32,642 nucleotides of DNA from DATDMG01 sp036518955 (GTDB taxonomy: Bacteria; Actinomycetota; Actinomycetes; Actinomycetales; Kineosporiaceae). The notes beneath the pieces are model-generated. The model made no database searches, had not been told where the DNA came from, and was given only the letters and a program-made list of their open reading frames with translations. A program made the position numbers and the translations under genes. Positions 23,181 through 29,904 of the stretch are shown here, one piece after another. Within the stretch, counting starts at the first letter, position 1; each line of letters starts with the position of its first letter. The DNA lies in assembly GCA_036518955.1 (NCBI GenBank), contig DATDMG010000034.1:1-32642 (forward strand). Reading direction: 5' to 3'.

Positions 23181-23371
23181 GTCGACCTCCCCTGCCCTCC
23201 TGCCGGGTCCAGGGGGTTCATGCCCGCTCGTGACCGACTTACACACGCGGAGTAGCGCTTCTCTCGGGAAACACCTCCGGTCGATCTCCGCTCGACTTCG
23301 GGGAGTAGCACTCTGGGTGATTGCGCGTGGACAGCCCTGCCGTCCGGGTCCCGGCGGGACGTCGTGGATCA
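23018..23371. repeat. 18-bp direct repeat spanning the gmhB 5' end
   Basis: GCGGGACGTCGTGGATCA occurs exactly at 23018-23035, inside gmhB where it codes for LIHDVP, and at 23354-23371 in the upstream gap, where the same frame again reads LIHDVP. The copies are 336 bp apart. An exact 18-mer is not expected often by chance in 33 kb, so this may be a remnant of duplication or rearrangement. Confidence 0.7.
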
Positions 23372-23554
23372 ACGCGAGACCGGGCCGGGTCGTCCCCATG
23401 ATCGCGGCTCGGGGAGGACGGGCCGTCCGGTCAGCGGGTCAGGCCGGCCGGCCGGGCCCGCGCGGCGGTGATCTCCTGATCGGCCCGTTGGGCTGCCGGC
23501 CGGGCAATGCCGGCTAATCCCACGCCGGCGCGGACGCCATGCCGCGGGTCGCGA
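23181..23554. other. Gap upstream of the heptose operon
   Basis: This 374-bp stretch holds no convincing gene. It must contain the promoter for the leftward operon, but I could not settle on -35/-10 boxes. Visible features are the second copy of the 18-bp repeat (23354-23371) and a short direct repeat, GGAGTAGC, at 23249 and 23302. A small inverted repeat, GTCGA/TCGAC, lies near 23280-23296. Confidence 0.5.
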
Positions 23555-23977
23555 CTACGATCGGCGCGACTGCGCGGATCGGCGGTCATTCTCCTTCTGG
23601 ATCGCCGTCACCAGTTGATCTTTTGTCATCGATGAACGCCCGGCGATCTCCAGCCGCCGCGCGACGTCCCGTAGGTGAGCCTTCGAAGCGTTCGCGTTCA
23701 CGCCTCCGGCGGTCTTCGCCCGGGTGTCCCGCCCCCCTTCTGCCTGCTTGTCGGAGGGGCCGTTCTCCGGCTTCGGCTCCCAGTGGTCGCCGACCTTCTC
23801 ATGGGTATGCTTCAGGGCCGCGAAGGCCACGCGATGGGCCCGTTGCTCGTCGCCGTACTCGGCGGCGGAGCAGGCGTGGGCCTCGGCGAAGGTGCGCTGC
23901 GCCTTCTCGTCGGATCGCTGCAGCGTGCTGGGCAGTTCGCCAGGGTCGGGCCGGCCGTCGGGAGGCGTCTTCGGCAT
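23555..23977 (-). CDS. ChaB-like protein with C-terminal Rho_N/SAP-like helix motif
   Basis: Soluble 140-aa protein. Residues 1-70 resemble ChaB (LPSTLQRSDEKAQRTFAEAHACSAAEYGDEQRAHRVAFAALKHTHEKVGDHW), a small helical protein named for a link to cation transport in E. coli whose real role is unclear. After a polar linker, the C-terminal AHLRDVARRLEIAGRSSMTKDQLVTAIQKEN is typical of Rho N-terminal/SAP-type nucleic-acid-binding helices. This combination occurs in actinobacterial stress-associated proteins; a nucleic-acid role is inference. ATG 23977 follows GAGGA. A TATCGT -10-like box lies at 23997-24002 on the minus strand. It is divergent from the substrate-binding lipoprotein gene. Confidence 0.85.
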   Translation of the reverse strand: MPKTPPDGRPDPGELPSTLQRSDEKAQRTFAEAHACSAAEYGDEQRAHRVAFAALKHTHEKVGDHWEPKPENGPSDKQAEGGRDTRAKTAGGVNANASKAHLRDVARRLEIAGRSSMTKDQLVTAIQKENDRRSAQSRRS

Positions 23978-24233
23978 GATTCCTCACCCTTTCGGTACGA
24001 TAAGCGGTTCGATCTCCCACGCTTCTCCTACCCACTCGGCGGCCATTATCACGTCGGGAGTCGTAAGGCGTGCCGTTCAGCACAGTCGGGGACCGTTCGC
24101 GAGCCGCCGGGCAAGATTTCCGGCGCGACACGCAGAACGCGCACCGCTGGGTCTTGTCTCTGCTCCATGGGTGGCTCAGGATTCGTACCCACGCGGGCCT
24201 GCGCGTCCGCCGATGGATGCCGGAAAGGTCCAG

Positions 24234-25439
24234 ATGACTGTGCGCCGCGCCGCCGTCCTGGCCCTGGTCGTCAGCTGTGCGCTGATGTCCCTGGGCTGCT
24301 CTTCGGGCGGTGCGCAGACGATCACTTTGGGCGTCTCGCTTCCGCTCACCGGCAGCCTCGCCAAGGAGGGGGCGCTCACCAAAGAGGGTTACCAGCTCTG
24401 CATTGACAAGATCAACGGAAGGGGCGGGCTGACCGTCGGCTCCCGCACCGTCCGGTTCGACGTGACCTACGTGGACGACGGTGGCCGGGCGGACGCGGCG
24501 TCCCGGGCGGTGGACGACTTCAACGCTCGCGGGATCAAGCTCGTCCTCGGGTCCTACGGTTCGGTCACGACGGCCGCGGAGGCGGCGGCGGTGGAACGGA
24601 ACGGCCAGGTCCTGCTCGATTCCGCCGGGGCGGACGACGCGATCTTCAGCAAGGGGTACCGGCGGACCTTCGCGGTGTTGTCCCCGGCGTCCGAGTACGC
24701 CTCGTCGATCGTCAAGGCGATCGACGAGCTGGCCAACCCGGCACCCCGCACGATCGCGTTCCTGTCCGCGGACGACGGTTTCTCCCGGACCGGGACGGCC
24801 AGCGGCCTGGTCGTCGCCAGGGCGCTGGGCATGCAGGTGCTCGGCACCCAGTACTTCCCGAGCGGGTCCACCGACGTCCGGAAGTCCTTGACCCGGGTGA
24901 AGGCGGTGGAGCCCGACGTGGTGATCGGCTCGGTGCACCTGGCCGAGGGGTTGGCGATCGTCCGCCAGGCGCGCGAGCTGGGGATCAGCCCGCTCGCGAT
25001 CGGCGAGACGGTGGCCCCGCCCACCGAGGAGTTCGTCAGGCAACTCGGCTCCGCCGCCGAGGGCGTCCTGGGCTCGAGCCAGTGGGCGAAGACGGTGGCC
25101 GGCCGGGACGACGTCTTCGGGACGGCGTCCGACTACGCGGCGGCCGTCCAGGCGGCCTACGGGCACCCCGCCGACTACCACCACGCCGAGGCCAGCGCCG
25201 CCTGCCTGGCGCTGGCGTTGGCGCTGCGGGACGCCCGGACCGACGAGCCGGACCGGGTGGTCGACGCGCTGGCGGAGCTGGCCGCTCCCTCGTTCTTCGG
25301 CCCGCTGCGGTTCGACTCCAGCGGCAAGAACGTCTCGAAGCAGATGGTCGTGATCCAGATCCAGCGCGGCGTGCCGGTGACGGTGTGGCCACCGGGGTCC
25401 GCCGAGGCGCCCCTGGTCTGGCCGGCGCTCCAGGGCTGA
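24234..25439 (+). CDS. Branched-chain-amino-acid-type ABC substrate-binding lipoprotein
   Basis: Periplasmic-binding-type protein of 401 aa (type I fold, Leu/Ile/Val/amide family). A signal peptide MTVRRAAVLALVVSCALMSLGC gives Cys22 as the lipidation site, so the protein is anchored outside the membrane. The mature part starts ITLGVSLPLTGSLAKEGALTKEGYQL, followed by VRFDVTYVDDGGRADAASRAVDD, LGSYGSVTTAAEAAAVERNG and FLSADDGFSRTGTASGLVVARALGMQVLG. All are typical of the family. ATG 24234 has AAAGG 5 nt upstream; ATG 24213 is in frame but would extend the signal peptide. No permease or ATPase genes lie nearby, so it either serves a transporter elsewhere or acts as a sensor. The ligand (amino acid, amide or urea) is not determinable. 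Confidence 0.9.
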   Translation: MTVRRAAVLALVVSCALMSLGCSSGGAQTITLGVSLPLTGSLAKEGALTKEGYQLCIDKINGRGGLTVGSRTVRFDVTYVDDGGRADAASRAVDDFNARGIKLVLGSYGSVTTAAEAAAVERNGQVLLDSAGADDAIFSKGYRRTFAVLSPASEYASSIVKAIDELANPAPRTIAFLSADDGFSRTGTASGLVVARALGMQVLGTQYFPSGSTDVRKSLTRVKAVEPDVVIGSVHLAEGLAIVRQARELGISPLAIGETVAPPTEEFVRQLGSAAEGVLGSSQWAKTVAGRDDVFGTASDYAAAVQAAYGHPADYHHAEASAACLALALALRDARTDEPDRVVDALAELAAPSFFGPLRFDSSGKNVSKQMVVIQIQRGVPVTVWPPGSAEAPLVWPALQG

Positions 25440-25553
25440 TCGCCGCCGGAACCGGTAGGCGTCGGGCGCCGGGGGACGGCCCGGTCGCGGCACGCGGTAC
25501 CCGAGCGGTCGCCCCGACGGTTCGAAAAGGTTGCCCCAGGGTCTGCGATCCCC

Positions 25554-25582
25554 TTGTGGCGGGTCTTCGCGCCGCCTAGTCT
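25554..25582 (+). promoter_or_regulatory. Promoter of the iron-box-controlled gene
   Basis: TTGTGG (25554-25559) and TAGTCT (25577-25582) are separated by exactly 17 bp and fit housekeeping-sigma boxes of Actinomycetota (TAnnnT at -10). The start site would fall near 25588-25590, at the left edge of the iron box. Confidence 0.65.
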
Positions 25583-25588
25583 CAGAAT

Positions 25589-25607
25589 TTAGGTGAGCCT
25601 TACCTCT
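25589..25607. promoter_or_regulatory. Iron box (DmdR/IdeR/DtxR-type operator)
   Basis: TTAGGTGAGCCTTACCTCT matches the actinobacterial iron-box consensus TTAGGTTAGGCTAACCTAA at 14 of 19 positions and keeps both AGGT and ACCT arms. It lies over the predicted transcription start, the usual place for repression when iron is plentiful. Binding is inferred. Confidence 0.7.
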
Positions 25608-25666
25608 CATGTCCTTGGGTACTCCGTGGTGGCCCGCGGGAGGGCTCCACGACAGGAGGTGGGCCG

Positions 25667-26413
25667 GTGTCGCGTCGGAGTTGCCACGTCTCCGCCGCCG
25701 TCCGGGCCCGGACCATCCTGGCCGCCTGCCGGGAGGTCAGGATGCACCTCGCCGTGCACGGGTCCGACGTCGGGGGCGTCGACATCGGGAGCGCCGGGCG
25801 CCAGCTGGCCTGGGCGGAGGTCGCCGTGACCGGGGTGGTCGAGTGGGACGGCGTGCCGTACCTGCTCGGCGCCGCGGGTACCCCACCGCCGTCCGGTCGG
25901 GTCGGCCTGCTCTGCTCACCCTCGACGCCCGAGCTGGGCGCGCTGATCCTCACCGGGCGCTGCGGGCGCCCGCTCCGTTCGCCCGAGCTGGCCGGGCTGG
26001 CGGGGGACTCGCTCCCACCGGCACCGTTGCGGGCGGCGGAGGACGACGTCGCGATGCGCGTCGTCCCGATCGTGGTCGAGCGGATCCGGGTCTCCCTGGG
26101 CGGCCCGGACGACGGGACTCGGCGGATCGTCCCCGTACCGCTGGACCTCTTCCGAGCCGCGCGCCCGGACCTGTGGTGGGCGCACGGGGACTCGATCGCC
26201 GCCCGCCTGGAGGCGCACCACCAGGCCGAGTTGCGCGCCCTGGTGGGCCTGCGGGCGGGCGTCCGGGGTGCGACCGGCGTGGTCGTCCGGGACGTCGGGC
26301 CGCACGGCATGCTGCTCAGCTGCCTCACCCTGGACGGCGTCATCGACCAGGTGATCCCGTTCGAGCCCCCGCTGGAGGAGCCGGCGCAGCTCGGAGCCTG
26401 GTTCACCCGCTGA
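25667..26413 (+). CDS. DUF2470 / heme-iron-utilisation-like protein
   Basis: Product of 248 aa from GTG 25667, with AGGAGGT 6 nt upstream. The N-terminal half (about 8-120) looks like a degraded split-barrel of the pyridoxamine-phosphate-oxidase/HugZ superfamily. The C-terminal half (about 145-245), from PVPLDLFRAARPDLWWAHGDSIAARLEAHHQAELRALV to DQVIPFEPPLEEPAQLGAWF, fits DUF2470, the domain that accompanies heme-degrading or heme-binding HugZ-type proteins. The iron box over its promoter independently supports a role in iron or heme acquisition. No transport genes adjoin it. The domain call is moderately certain; heme degradation itself is inference. Confidence 0.75.
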   Translation: MSRRSCHVSAAVRARTILAACREVRMHLAVHGSDVGGVDIGSAGRQLAWAEVAVTGVVEWDGVPYLLGAAGTPPPSGRVGLLCSPSTPELGALILTGRCGRPLRSPELAGLAGDSLPPAPLRAAEDDVAMRVVPIVVERIRVSLGGPDDGTRRIVPVPLDLFRAARPDLWWAHGDSIAARLEAHHQAELRALVGLRAGVRGATGVVVRDVGPHGMLLSCLTLDGVIDQVIPFEPPLEEPAQLGAWFTR

Positions 26414-26762
26414 GCCAGCTGATGGCCGGGTCAGGGCCCGGTCCGCCGTCTCCGCCACGTCGATCCGGCCACCACGCCGCCGCCCGCACCTGGACCACGG
26501 CGGGGAGCCTGGGACACACTTCGACCGGCCCGGCACGGAGCCGGCACCCGGGCGGGCGGGTTCGTCGAAGGGGTGGAGGATGCCGGAGCCCGACCACCTG
26601 CCGGAGCACGACCACCTGCCGGAGCACGACCACCTGCCGGAGCAGGTACGCCGACGCGGTGTCGCACGGTCGCGCACGTCGTGGCGGTCGCGCTCGGTGT
26701 CCAGCTACGAGGGTCGGGCCGCGACGCGGCGGGGGACCGGCGTCGGACCGGCCGCTCCGCGG
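26414..26762. other. Gap with a short tandem repeat, no supported gene
   Basis: Between the DUF2470 gene and the one-helix membrane protein I find no convincing coding region. Frames are open because of GC content, but their products are low-complexity. The 18-bp repeat at 26583-26644 is the only clear structure; it may belong to the 3' side of one or both converging transcripts. Confidence 0.5.
26583..26644. repeat. 18-bp tandem repeat, about 3.4 copies
   Basis: CCGGAGC(C/A)CGACCACCTG repeated three times, then a partial CCGGAGCA. The first unit differs from the others by one base. It is open in several frames (for example HLPEHD repeats rightward) because 18 is a multiple of three, so openness is not evidence of coding. 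Confidence 0.85.
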
Positions 26763-26954
26763 TCAGTCGTCGGACCGGGACAACGTGCTGTCGTCGGCGA
26801 TGTCGTCGGGGTTGGTGTCCTCGGCGATCCGGACCTCCTGGTGCGGCGGCCGGTGCGCCCGCGTGCGCCGCTGGGTGCGGACGGCGCCACCTCCCGCCGT
26901 CACCACGATCGCGAGGAAGACCACCAGGACCACGACTGTCCACGCGGCGTCCAT
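26763..26954 (-). CDS. Small single-helix membrane protein
   Basis: Product of 63 aa: MDAAWTVVVLVVFLAIVVTAGGGAVRT gives one membrane helix (about 5-22). A basic stretch (RTQRRTRAHRPPH) and an acidic tail (EDTNPDDIADDSTLSRSDD) follow. By the positive-inside rule the tail is cytoplasmic. Codon third positions are almost all G or C and an in-frame stop lies just before ATG 26954, so the start is fixed. The ribosome site is weak (GAAGAG close to the ATG). No function or family is recognised. It is divergent from the LuxR-type gene and could share its upstream region. Confidence 0.55.
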   Translation of the reverse strand: MDAAWTVVVLVVFLAIVVTAGGGAVRTQRRTRAHRPPHQEVRIAEDTNPDDIADDSTLSRSDD

Positions 26955-27064
26955 GGCTCTTCACGTTCCTCTCCGGGTCCCGCCGGCCCGGCCCATGGTC
27001 GACGGCGAACCCATCACCTCCATGATGCGCTTCGTCGTCGAAAATGTTGCCCGACCAACCCCCG

Positions 27065-27210
27065 CCGTGATGATGCACGAGAGGACCGGGATCATGCAAT
27101 GCCGGGCGATCGCGGTCCGGTGGGCGTGGGTGCGGCGGTCGGCCCGGCTGGTTGCCGGTGCCCGGTGCCGCCGGCGCCGGCACGATCACGGCGGAGATGC
27201 ATGATCACGG
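27065..27210. promoter_or_regulatory. Four 13-bp boxes upstream of the LuxR-type regulator
   Basis: Boxes similar to CCGTGATCATGCA: 27065-27077 (+, one mismatch), 27086-27098 (+, one mismatch), 27179-27191 (-, CCGTGATCGTGCC, two mismatches) and 27198-27210 (-, exact). The plus pair is spaced 21 bp and the minus pair 19 bp, about two helix turns each, and the pairs face each other. The last box ends 50 bp before the regulator's start. This looks like a multi-site operator, for the regulator itself or another factor, possibly with looping. Confidence 0.55.
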
Positions 27211-27259
27211 ATGGCGTGCTCGCGGCTGCGGACACCGCGGGCACCGGTCGAGTGGAGAC

Positions 27260-29761
27260 ATGATGGCGCGTTCGGCGGCCCGGCCGGCGGGTGACCTGCC
27301 GGTGCCGGTGACGCGCTTCATCGGACGCCGGGCCGAGCTGGCGCAGGTCCGGCGCCGGCTGGAGGAGTCCCGGCTGGTGACGCTCACCGGCGTCGGCGGC
27401 GTGGGCAAGACCCGGCTCGCGACCGAGGCCGCGTGGGCGGCCCGACGGGCCTTCTCGGGTGGGGTCTGGATGGTGGACCTGTCGTCGGTGCTCGACGCCG
27501 GGCAGGTGCCGCAGCGGGTGGCGAACGCGCTCCGCGTCGTCGACCGGTCCACCCGCCGGCCGAACGACAAGATCGTCGACCACCTCGCGGACCACGAGGT
27601 ACTGCTCCTGCTGGACAACTGCGAGCACGTCGTCGACGCGTGCGCCGAGCTGGTCTCCGATCTGCTCGGCCGCACCCGCGGCCTGCGGGTGCTGGCGACC
27701 AGCCGGCGCACCCTGGGGATCCCGGGGGAGCACCTGTTCGCCGTCCCGCCGCTCGCCGTCCCGGACGAGGTGCTGATCCCGTCCACGGACGTGGTCGCCG
27801 GGTACGACGCCGTCCAACTGCTCGTCGACCGCGCGGCGGCGTTGCAGCCGGGGTTCACGCTGTCGTCGGAGAACCGCGTCGCCGCAGCCCGGCTGTGCGC
27901 CCGCCTGGACGGGCTCCCCCTGGCGATCGAGCTGGCCGCCACCCGGCTGCGCACGCTGTCGCTGGACCAGCTGGTGAACCGGCTCGAAGGTCGCTTCGCC
28001 CTGCTGTCCGGCGGAGCCGCCGCGTCCGGTCATCGGCGCCAGACGCTACGGGACGTGATGGACTGGAGCCACTCGCTCTGTTCCCCCCAGGAGCGGCTGC
28101 TGTGGGCCCGGCTGTCGGTGTTCGCCGGCGGGTTCGACCTGGACGCCGCGGAGGGCGTCTGCGCCGGTGGGGACCTGGACGTCGACGCCGTCCTCGACGT
28201 CCTCGACCGGTTGGTGGCGCAGTCCATCGTGCTGTCCGAGCGATCGGGCGACGGGGTCCGGTTCCGGCTGCTGGAGACGATCCGCCAGTACGGCCGGGAG
28301 CGCCTGGTCGAGCTGGGGGAGGAGGTCGCGGTCCGGCGCCGGCACCGCGACCACTACCTGGCCCTGGCCAGGACGGCCGCCGCCGGGTGGGCGAGTTCGC
28401 GGCAGCAGGCGGGGCTGGCCCGGCTGCGGGCCGAGCACGGCAACCTGCGGGCAGCCCTCGAGGTGGCCGTCGCCGACCCGGACGGCGCCGCGGTGGCGCT
28501 GTCGCTCACGTCGGCGTTGCGCCAGCACTGGTACGCCGACTCGTTCCTCGGCGAGGGGCGAGCCTGGCTCGACCAAGCTCTGACGCTGCCGCCGCCGGGG
28601 GAGCCGGCGGCCCGGGAGGCCACCGACCGCGCCCGCGTCGACGCGCTCTGGGTCGCCGCCTGGGTGTGTCTGCTGCAGGGGGACGACGCACTCGCCGAGG
28701 CGCGGCTCACCGAGTGTGAGGCGCTCGCGACCCGGTTCGACGACGAGCGGGCCGCCGGGTACGTGCGCAGTCTGCGCGGGACGGCCCGGCTGTTCGCCGG
28801 GGACACCGCCGGAGCGGTGGCGTGGTTCGAGGACGCCGGCGCGATCTTCGCGCGGATCGGGGACACCGAGGGCCTGCTGTGGGTGCTGTTCCAGCACGCC
28901 ATCTCGCTGTCCCACCGGGGCCAGGCCGCGCGGGCCCAGGCCATCTGCCTGCGTTCGGTGGCGATCAGTGAGTCCACCGGGGAGCGGCTGTGCCGCTCCT
29001 ACGCGCTGTGGGTGCTCGGCTTCGACACCTGGCGTCAGGGCGACCTGGCCGGGGCCTGGCGGTGGGCCCGCTCGGGGCTGGCGATCCACCAGTCCTTCGC
29101 CGACCCGGTGGGCGCGGCACTGATCATCGAACTGCTCGCCTGGATCGCCGCGTCCCGGGACGACCTCGCCGCCGCGGCGCGGCTTCTCGGTACCGCGGAG
29201 TCGGTCTGGGCCCTGGTCGGGACGACGCTGGTGGCCTTCGGCCCGCCCCTGCAGCAGCATCGGGACACGTGCGAGGAACGCGTCCGGGCGGCGCTCGATC
29301 CCGGGGTGGCCGCGGCCGAACGGGCGCGCGGCCACCACCCGACCGTCGGGCGGGCCATCGCCTCCATCCTGGTGCCCGGCCCGGCCCGGCCCGATCGGGG
29401 CCGCCCGGCGTCCGCGGGGTCCTGGCCCGATGCGCGGCCCGCTGCCGCAACCACGTCCCGGCCGTCGGCCGGCCTGCCGGCGGCCGGGCCGGCGCCGCGG
29501 GCGTCGTCGACCGGGGTGGGCGAGGCGGCCGGGGCCACGCCCGGCGCCCCGACGTCGATCGAGCCGCTCACCTCCCGGGAGTGGCAGGTGGCCAGGCTGG
29601 TCGGCCAGGGCCTGAGCAACCGGGCGATCGCGGCCCAGCTCGTGATCTCGCAGCGGACGGTCGACGGGCACGTCGAGCGGATCCTGGCCAAGCTCGGGTT
29701 CTCCGCCCGGACCCAGGTCGCTGCCTGGGTCGCCACCCGGGAGCCGACCGTCGCCGACTGA
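27260..29761 (+). CDS. Large ATPase-LuxR family transcriptional regulator
   Basis: Product of 833 aa combining an NTPase, a helical-repeat region and a DNA-binding domain. Walker A is LTGVGGVGKTRLA (44-51 core) and Walker B-like is VLLLLDNCEHVV (near 113-124). LATSRR and GLPLAIELAATRLRTLS are typical of the AfsR/STAND-like ATPases. Residues about 330-700 are TPR-like helices. After a Pro/Ala-rich linker, the LuxR helix-turn-helix LTSREWQVARLVGQGLSNRAIAAQLVISQRTVDGHVERILAKLG ends the protein. ATG 27260 and ATG 27263 are adjacent; GGAG at 27254 is 5 nt from the second, which may be the true start. It reads toward the aldehyde and alcohol dehydrogenase genes, which it may control. The inducer is unknown. 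Confidence 0.93.
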   Translation: MMARSAARPAGDLPVPVTRFIGRRAELAQVRRRLEESRLVTLTGVGGVGKTRLATEAAWAARRAFSGGVWMVDLSSVLDAGQVPQRVANALRVVDRSTRRPNDKIVDHLADHEVLLLLDNCEHVVDACAELVSDLLGRTRGLRVLATSRRTLGIPGEHLFAVPPLAVPDEVLIPSTDVVAGYDAVQLLVDRAAALQPGFTLSSENRVAAARLCARLDGLPLAIELAATRLRTLSLDQLVNRLEGRFALLSGGAAASGHRRQTLRDVMDWSHSLCSPQERLLWARLSVFAGGFDLDAAEGVCAGGDLDVDAVLDVLDRLVAQSIVLSERSGDGVRFRLLETIRQYGRERLVELGEEVAVRRRHRDHYLALARTAAAGWASSRQQAGLARLRAEHGNLRAALEVAVADPDGAAVALSLTSALRQHWYADSFLGEGRAWLDQALTLPPPGEPAAREATDRARVDALWVAAWVCLLQGDDALAEARLTECEALATRFDDERAAGYVRSLRGTARLFAGDTAGAVAWFEDAGAIFARIGDTEGLLWVLFQHAISLSHRGQAARAQAICLRSVAISESTGERLCRSYALWVLGFDTWRQGDLAGAWRWARSGLAIHQSFADPVGAALIIELLAWIAASRDDLAAAARLLGTAESVWALVGTTLVAFGPPLQQHRDTCEERVRAALDPGVAAAERARGHHPTVGRAIASILVPGPARPDRGRPASAGSWPDARPAAATTSRPSAGLPAAGPAPRASSTGVGEAAGATPGAPTSIEPLTSREWQVARLVGQGLSNRAIAAQLVISQRTVDGHVERILAKLGFSARTQVAAWVATREPTVAD

Positions 29762-29822
29762 CGACCTCGGTCCCTTCGGGGTACCCGTGACGGGCGGCAC
29801 CGCCGAGAACGGGTAGGAGAGG

Positions 29823-29836
29823 GGGTGAAGTCACCC
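29823..29836. promoter_or_regulatory. Palindrome upstream of the aldehyde dehydrogenase gene
   Basis: Perfect inverted repeat GGGTGA-AG-TCACCC, 68 bp before the dehydrogenase start and next to a second GTGAC-type palindrome. A regulator site is the likely meaning; which protein binds is unknown. Confidence 0.45.
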
Positions 29837-29856
29837 TCCCGCCGCCGGCACCCACC

Positions 29857-29872
29857 CGTGACGCTCGTCACG
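29857..29872. promoter_or_regulatory. Second palindrome upstream of the aldehyde dehydrogenase gene
   Basis: Perfect inverted repeat CGTGACG-CT-CGTCACG, 32 bp before ATG 29905. Extra single CGTGACG copies occur at about 29786 and 29885, so the half-site appears repeatedly across the 143-bp gap between the LuxR-type gene and the dehydrogenase. Confidence 0.5.
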
Positions 29873-29904
29873 ACAGCGTTGGAGCGTGACGAGGAGGTCA
29901 GGTC

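Noticed and set aside
26583..26644. Possible CRISPR-like repeat
   Set aside because: Units are directly adjacent with no spacers, and no cas genes are present.
25609..27204. Rightward ORF of 531 codons starting before the DUF2470 gene
   Set aside because: It overlaps the DUF2470 gene in another frame, has no recognisable domain, and lacks the good ribosome site that the DUF2470 GTG has.
26580..27263. Rightward ORF beginning with HLPEHD repeats
   Set aside because: The repeats arise from an 18-bp tandem repeat that is open in several frames. The remainder is antisense to the better-supported small membrane protein and has no fold-like pattern.
27433..28719. Second large ORF inside the LuxR-type gene
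   Set aside because: Frame-shifted shadow of a gene with intact Walker motifs and HTH; Gly/Pro/Arg-rich product.
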